A stretch of DNA of 9,452 nucleotides, from contig JAABSS010000465.1 in NCBI GenBank assembly GCA_011390235.1, forward strand, positions 1 through 9,452. The letters run 5' to 3'. Made by a program: the position numbers and the translations under genes. Shown piece by piece: positions 5,650 to 9,452 of the stretch (position 1 is its first letter; every line of letters starts with the position of its first letter). Below the pieces are notes generated by a model. The model saw only the letters and a list, made by a program, of their open reading frames with translations. It ran no database searches and was not told the origin of the DNA. This stretch comes from Desulfotignum sp. (GTDB lineage: Bacteria > Desulfobacterota > Desulfobacteria > Desulfobacterales > Desulfobacteraceae).

Positions 5650-6681
5650 TCACATGCCTTTGCCGAACGGGCAATGGGGGTGAACACATTCCGGACAGTC
5701 CATGCATAAACCGCCATGGCCTAAGAAGGCAAGTTCTTTTTTGCCGACATGCTCTCCGGCCAGAATCCGGGGCAGCACCAGGTCCAGCACCGTGACCCGG
5801 TGGTGGAGCCCGCAGGCCGGCACCCCGATCAGCGGTGTGCCGATGATATAGGCCACCATGAACATGGCCCCGGGCAGGGCCGCTGCCCCGTAATGTATTT
5901 CTGTGACACCGGCTTTGCAGATGCCTTTGCGGGTCACGTCATCCGGGTCCACGCTCATGCCGCCGCTCAAGAGAATCAGGTCGCACCCGTCAGACAGATG
6001 GGTTTCAATGGCTTTTTGAATCAGGGATTCATCATCCGGGGCAAACATGATCCCGGAAACCGTGGATCCCAGGTCAAGAATTTTTTTTCTGAGTATCGGC
6101 GCGAACTTGTCCTCTATCAGGCCGGAAAACACCTCATTTCCCGTGATGACGATGCCGGTTTTCTTTGCTTTGAGGGGATGGACACTGAGAATACCGCCGT
6201 TCTTCCCGGCAATGGCGGCGGCCCGCTCGACCGGGGCCCGCTTCATCACCAGGGGGATGGCCCGGGTGGCTGCCACCTGCCGGCCTTTTTTCACCAGGGT
6301 GTGGCTGTGCAAAGAGGCGCACATCACCTCATCCACCATGTTGAAGGCAGTCAGGGCTGCCGCATCCACCCGGAGCAGGCCGTCGGTTTTGGCATACAGG
6401 CAGATCTTGCCCTCCTTTGGGTCGTTGTCAAAGGTGATGCCTGTGCCGGCCAGGCTTTTGGCCAGGATGGCCGCGGCCTGGTTCTCATGGATTTCATCTT
6501 TTTCAAGATCAATGAGATACAGATGGTTTTTTCCCAGCTTCTGCAGGTGGCAGATGTCTTGATCGCAAACGGTGTGGCCTTTTCTGAAAGCCGGGCCCTT
6601 GAACTCCCCGGGCCGGATTTCAGTGATGTCATGGCTGAGAACCTTGCCCACCGCATCGGTGACAGAAATTTTTTTCAACAC
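5650..6681 (-). CDS. MoeA-like molybdopterin-binding protein with Cys-rich tail
   Basis: A 343-residue protein with a MoCF-binding (MoeA/MogA-type) domain, the fold that binds molybdopterin during metal insertion. Counting from the GTG at 6679-6681, the signature is GIVITGNEVFSGLIEDKF (176-193) and LILLSGGMSVDPDDVT (235-250), followed by GTPLIGVPACGLHHR (281-295). It is shorter than MoeA (about 400), and the N-terminal part only loosely resembles MoeA. The end carries CMDCPECVHPHC (Cys326, 329, 332, 337), a probable metal or Fe-S site absent from MoeA itself. GTG was chosen because AAGGAGG lies seven bases upstream; an upstream ATG at 6777 would overlap the preceding gene by about 100 bases. 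It overlaps the FmdE gene by 7 bases, implying coupled translation. It likely serves cofactor maturation of the upstream molybdoenzyme. Its last 141 bases are duplicated at 4275-4414. Confidence 0.88.
   Translation of the reverse strand: MLKKISVTDAVGKVLSHDITEIRPGEFKGPAFRKGHTVCDQDICHLQKLGKNHLYLIDLEKDEIHENQAAAILAKSLAGTGITFDNDPKEGKICLYAKTDGLLRVDAAALTAFNMVDEVMCASLHSHTLVKKGRQVAATRAIPLVMKRAPVERAAAIAGKNGGILSVHPLKAKKTGIVITGNEVFSGLIEDKFAPILRKKILDLGSTVSGIMFAPDDESLIQKAIETHLSDGCDLILLSGGMSVDPDDVTRKGICKAGVTEIHYGAAALPGAMFMVAYIIGTPLIGVPACGLHHRVTVLDLVLPRILAGEHVGKKELAFLGHGGLCMDCPECVHPHCPFGKGM
5685..5825 (-). repeat. Intact copy of the 140-bp direct repeat
   Basis: This part of the MoeA-like coding sequence is the intact partner of the degenerate copy at 4275-4414. 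The two copies are direct repeats and bracket the AT-rich regulator gene with its 22-bp repeats (distance about 1.4 kb). Confidence 0.75.
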
Positions 6682-7319
6682 GGTACATCCTCCTTGATGG
6701 TTGGCGACCAGCTCATGTCCGGCCAGGTGACCTCTTTTGCATGGGAAAAATAGCAGTTGCCGGCACAGGGTTTGCAAAGCGTCTGCCCGTCTTTGTCAAC
6801 CTGGCGGCCGTCTCTGACCACCTGGCCGCATCGGGTGCAGGTGACTTTGAGCCGGGTGGGACCCGGCAGGTCCACATCCCGCACCTGCACCTGCACCTTC
6901 TGCACCCGGAACAGGACACTGTCGGGCATCCGTTTGTAGGCCAGAATCTGTTTTTTTGATTTTTCTTCCAGTTCCGGGGCATAGATGTCACACAGGTCCC
7001 GGGACTCTTCCGTGGAAATGATCCGAAAGGTCCGGTCGGTTTCCAGGTTGACAAAGGTGGCGGCCATGATGCCGTAATCCATGAATTTGAGGCTTCTTCT
7101 GCCCAGTTTCACCCCGGAGACATGGGCCACGGCATCTGCCGTGCACCGGTCCATCTCCACATACACCAGCAGTTTTTTGATCTGGTCCCTGCGGGTGGGG
7201 TGGGTAAGTCCGATAAGCCGGCAGCCGAGCATGGCCATTCTGACCCCCACCACCTGGCCCGGGCACAGGTGGCCGTGGGCTGCGGCTGATTTTTCCAGTA
7301 ACAGGTTAAACGGTTCCAT
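6675..7319 (-). CDS. FmdE-family protein with C-terminal zinc ribbon
   Basis: A 214-residue FmdE-family protein, related to the subunit E-like protein encoded with molybdenum formylmethanofuran dehydrogenase. In bacteria such proteins occur beside molybdenum or tungsten enzymes; their role is unproven but probably concerns cofactor or metal handling. The family motif HGHLCPG is at 15-21, followed by GVRMAMLG and the conserved Cys59 in MDRCTADA. The C-terminal part has a zinc ribbon, CTRC (161-164) and CKPC (182-185), with an extra Cys189. I chose the ATG at 7317-7319 because AGGA lies six bases upstream. An ATG at 7325 forms an ATGA overlap with the preceding stop and is also possible. The last seven bases overlap the MoeA-like gene. 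Position in the molybdoenzyme operon supports a maturation role. Confidence 0.9.
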   Translation of the reverse strand: MEPFNLLLEKSAAAHGHLCPGQVVGVRMAMLGCRLIGLTHPTRRDQIKKLLVYVEMDRCTADAVAHVSGVKLGRRSLKFMDYGIMAATFVNLETDRTFRIISTEESRDLCDIYAPELEEKSKKQILAYKRMPDSVLFRVQKVQVQVRDVDLPGPTRLKVTCTRCGQVVRDGRQVDKDGQTLCKPCAGNCYFSHAKEVTWPDMSWSPTIKEDVPC

Positions 7320-7321
7320 CT

Positions 7322-8635
7322 TCATTCCTGCAGGGTTTGGGTTTCCCGGCATTGCTCGGCCGGTGCGTCAATGGTGGCCAGGTAAAGGTGGTCTTCATCC
7401 AGAAATATTCGGGTGGCCCGGGCAAGATCCGGGTAGAACCAGGTATTTGCGTGTTCCATCACCCGGTCCGTGAACAGTGGGATCCATTGGATCAGGTGTT
7501 CGCTGAGAAAAGCCTGCTGATGTGCCAGCATCTGCTGCACCTGGCCGGGGTTGCCGGACCGGATACCTGACAGTTCCTTATAGACCAGCAGGCACATGAA
7601 TTCAAGCTCGGCACAGATGTGATCCGGGGCTTCTTTGAAATGTTGATCAAGATCCACACCCAGGTTTCGGTATCTTGTGAGGGCATCCATGGTGGAGTCC
7701 CCCATGAGGGTCCGGTTTTTTTCCATATATACCGATCCGTATGGCAGGCAGGGGGGATGAAACGGACCGATGAACAGCCGGGTGAACTCCGGTGTCAAAG
7801 ATACCGGGTTGTCAGCTTTTGCTGCATGGGTTTTCAGGCGGTCAACCGGTTCGGATGCGGCTGAATCCAGCTCTTTCAGATGGTTCAGCAGCGCTGCCAG
7901 AACTGGCCCCATAGGGGTATCAGGGATATGCCAGCATTGTGCCAGGCAGTTATAGGTCTGCTGCCGGGCGGTTTCACGGGATACAAGGGTGTGGATCTCC
8001 ATTACGGCCCGGCCGGCAATGCGTTCATAAACAATGCTGAACAAAAGCAGCACGGCAATGCCGGACCCGAAACCGGTCAATGGAAAATAAACGGAAAAGA
8101 ACGAGGCGTTCAGGGCCGGCCGGGCATCGGTCATGCCCATGAGCCATCCTAAGGTGGTGGAGGTGCCCACGGCGATTACCGCGATGGTGATGCCCAGAGC
8201 CTTGCTCACTTTGGCAGTATGGATACGCCAGAACGCACTCAACAATACCACAAAATAGACATGGTAGAGCATGGCCAGCCACCACAGCGGGGAGGAAAGA
8301 TTGGGAGAAAGAAAAATATAGATGATCTTCAGGGGGGACCCGATGTGCAGAATCAGACAGACAAAAGATCCCAGCAGCACGGCGATTTCCAGAAATACCG
8401 TGCGTTTTTCAATGATATCGTAGCGCCGCACACCTAACACCACCGGAATGGCGGACACAAAAGCCAGCCCGGCACTGGTGAGGCTGAAGAAAATATAGGT
8501 GGACAAGGGCAGGGTCCACACCAGGACATCGGTTTTGGCATACAGGGTAAACCCCACGGTATACACCTTGAACGCGGTCCACAGGCCCAGGAGAATACCG
8601 ATTCCCAGAAGGGAAAACCAGAGTTTGGATTTCAT
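7322..8635 (-). CDS. NrfD-like membrane anchor fused to TorD-type chaperone
   Basis: A 437-residue two-part protein. Residues 1-208 hold six hydrophobic segments (about 5-25, 40-69, 81-99, 117-136, 147-166, 182-203) resembling the NrfD/PsrC family of quinone-interacting anchors. That family usually has eight to ten helices and over 300 residues, so this anchor is short. Residues about 215-437 match the all-helical TorD/DmsD family: SLTPEFTRLFIGPF (279-292), PYGSVYMEKNRTLMGDST (298-315), then HICAELEFMCLLVYKE (339-354). TorD proteins are soluble chaperones that insert or proofread the molybdenum cofactor of the catalytic subunit. Frame is continuous, and a Met at 212 has no ribosome binding site, so a true fusion is likely. 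The ATG (8633-8635) overlaps the preceding TAA by one base and has AAAGGAG eight bases upstream. It probably links quinol oxidation and enzyme assembly at the membrane. Confidence 0.88.
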   Translation of the reverse strand: MKSKLWFSLLGIGILLGLWTAFKVYTVGFTLYAKTDVLVWTLPLSTYIFFSLTSAGLAFVSAIPVVLGVRRYDIIEKRTVFLEIAVLLGSFVCLILHIGSPLKIIYIFLSPNLSSPLWWLAMLYHVYFVVLLSAFWRIHTAKVSKALGITIAVIAVGTSTTLGWLMGMTDARPALNASFFSVYFPLTGFGSGIAVLLLFSIVYERIAGRAVMEIHTLVSRETARQQTYNCLAQCWHIPDTPMGPVLAALLNHLKELDSAASEPVDRLKTHAAKADNPVSLTPEFTRLFIGPFHPPCLPYGSVYMEKNRTLMGDSTMDALTRYRNLGVDLDQHFKEAPDHICAELEFMCLLVYKELSGIRSGNPGQVQQMLAHQQAFLSEHLIQWIPLFTDRVMEHANTWFYPDLARATRIFLDEDHLYLATIDAPAEQCRETQTLQE

Positions 8636-9360
8636 TATACAGCTCCTTTCGTTTTCGGGTAGTTGGCAGCGGTGAAGTCCCGGATGTAAAACACGGCCGG
8701 TTCTGTTCCCAGGGCCTCTTTCAACCGGTAAGGCTTGTATTTGCCCAGCAGCTGATTCACCATGCTTTCGGGATCGTTGAGATCACCGAATATCCGGGCA
8801 TCCGCCGGACAGGCCTCCACGCAGTAGGGCAGGGATCCGGCCCGGACCCGGTGCTCACAGAAGGTGCATTTTTCCACCACCCCTTTGGGCCGGATATCCG
8901 GTGTGGTGGAATTGACCTGGGGGTTGTAGTAGGGGGTGCCTTTGCCGTCCACGACCCGGACCACTTCCGCCGGGGAATGGGTGCCGCCGGGCAGCAGTTC
9001 TTTTTTGTCTTTCCAGAACTGGTGGGAATCTTTCCAGTTGAAATAAATGACCCCGTACGGGCAGTTGATCATGCAGTACCGGCACCCGATGCATTTTTTG
9101 GGATCATGCATGGTGATACCGTTGTCAATCTTGTACAGGGCCCGGTTGGGGCAGCCCCTGACGCAGGGGGCATGGGTGCAGTGGTTGCACAAAGTGGGAA
9201 TGTAATGGAACCGGACATTGGGAAACACCCCCGAGGTTTCGGTGATCTTGTGGGACCAGTACACCCCTTCGGACACATTGTTTTCATTTCTGCAGGCAAT
9301 GCTGCACGCACCGCAGCCCACACACCGCTGACGGTCGATTACCATGGCATATCGTGGCAT
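8635..9360 (-). CDS. Four-cluster ferredoxin subunit of a molybdoenzyme
   Basis: A 241-residue electron-transfer subunit of a complex iron-sulfur molybdoenzyme (DmsB/PsrB/TtrB/ArrB type). Sixteen cysteines fall in four groups: 13/16/19/23 (CVGCGACSIAC), 58/61/66/70 (CNHCTHAPCVRGC), 90/93/96/100 (CIGCRYCMINC) and 165/168/180/184 (CTFC to CVEAC). These fit four [4Fe-4S] clusters that pass electrons between the membrane anchor and the molybdenum site. There is no signal peptide of its own, so if exported it would travel with the catalytic subunit. The ATG at 9358-9360 has AAAGGAG seven bases upstream, overlapping the end of the catalytic-subunit gene. The stop overlaps the anchor start. The family call is firm; the particular enzyme is not determinable. 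Confidence 0.95.
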   Translation of the reverse strand: MPRYAMVIDRQRCVGCGACSIACRNENNVSEGVYWSHKITETSGVFPNVRFHYIPTLCNHCTHAPCVRGCPNRALYKIDNGITMHDPKKCIGCRYCMINCPYGVIYFNWKDSHQFWKDKKELLPGGTHSPAEVVRVVDGKGTPYYNPQVNSTTPDIRPKGVVEKCTFCEHRVRAGSLPYCVEACPADARIFGDLNDPESMVNQLLGKYKPYRLKEALGTEPAVFYIRDFTAANYPKTKGAV

Positions 9361-9372
9361 TGTTTTTCTCCT

Positions 9373-9452
9373 TTACGCTTTTTCAATCTTCACCCGGGTG
9401 ACGCCGTAGTATGCGGAGCTGCCGCTCAATGCCTCATACTGTGCCGGAATGA
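9373..9452 (-). CDS. C-terminus of molybdopterin oxidoreductase catalytic subunit
   Basis: Only the last 25 residues are inside the window, ending YEALSGSSAYYGVTRVKIEK before Ala and TAA (9373-9375). A closing GS-AYY-VRV-type strand is typical of the molybdopterin-dinucleotide-binding domain at the end of DMSO-reductase-family catalytic subunits such as PhsA, PsrA, TtrA and ArrA. The gene lies 12 bases upstream of the ferredoxin subunit, whose ribosome binding site begins at its stop codon. This fits the usual order catalytic subunit, ferredoxin, anchor. The operon promoter lies outside the window. Confidence 0.8.
   Translation of the reverse strand, partial: IPAQYEALSGSSAYYGVTRVKIEKA

Noticed and set aside
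5630..5674. TTGCCCG and CGGGCAA inverted repeat between the convergent genes, as a bidirectional terminator.
   Set aside because: The loop is about 31 bases, one arm lies inside the coding end of the MoeA-like gene and there is no T tract in a useful position.
5749..6753. A 334-codon open frame on the plus strand.
   Set aside because: It is antisense to the MoeA-like gene, whose MoCF motifs and ribosome binding site are clear. The plus-strand translation is His- and Gly-rich without recognisable domains, a typical shadow in GC-rich coding DNA.
5650..6777. Longer start (ATG at 6777) for the MoeA-like protein.
   Set aside because: It would overlap the FmdE gene by about 100 bases, and the extra 32 residues are an out-of-frame reading of that gene. 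The GTG at 6681 has a strong AAGGAGG site.
1..9452. tRNA, rRNA, CRISPR array, transposase or phage integrase.
   Set aside because: None was seen. The only repeated elements are the 22-bp array, the 27-bp operators and the 140-bp duplicated gene end.

Overview
The window looks like a chromosomal segment of an anaerobic, probably sulfate-reducing member of the Desulfobacterota (Desulfobacterales-like). This is an inference. It rests on the multi-cluster ferredoxin and molybdoenzyme operon, the FmdE and MoeA-like maturation genes, GC-rich codon use, clear AAAGGAG ribosome binding sites, and an apparent selenocysteine codon. Apart from one gene (4591-5625), every intact gene is on the minus strand.

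Left part (1-2303): an ArsR repressor gene is followed by a UPF0718/ArsP-type permease that leaves the window at position 1. Further right is a separate secreted DUF1573 protein whose frame is interrupted by one in-frame TGA. The TGA sits exactly where the family has the first Cys of its CGCT motif, so I read the gene as a selenoprotein. The arsR operon and the DUF1573 gene have near-identical promoter-operators: a -35 box, a 17-bp spacer, TATATT, and a 27-bp AT-rich imperfect dyad matching at 25 of 27 positions. They probably form one ArsR regulon. A nested hairpin at 1385-1426 separates the two units.

Middle part (2309-4414): there is a possible orphan C-terminal gene fragment on the plus strand. 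Then comes a minus-strand cluster of a carboxymuconolactone-decarboxylase-like protein without catalytic Cys, a YjbQ/UPF0047 protein and an agmatinase-family ureohydrolase.

Regulator insert (4275-5825): an AT-rich gene encodes a winged helix, a GHKL ATPase and a STAS-like domain in one chain. Three direct repeats with an exact 22-bp period lie just upstream of its start. The region is bracketed by a degenerate about 140-bp copy of the 3' end of the neighbouring MoeA-like gene on the left and the intact 3' end on the right.

Right part (5650-9452): a tightly overlapping minus-strand operon encodes a complex iron-sulfur molybdoenzyme and its maturation factors. In transcription order these are the end of the molybdopterin catalytic subunit, a four-cluster ferredoxin subunit, an unusual fusion of a six-helix NrfD-like membrane anchor with a TorD-type chaperone, an FmdE-family protein with a C-terminal zinc ribbon, and a MoeA-like molybdopterin-binding protein with a Cys-rich tail. 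The electron acceptor (polysulfide, thiosulfate, tetrathionate, arsenate or another) cannot be told from the 25 catalytic-subunit residues visible.
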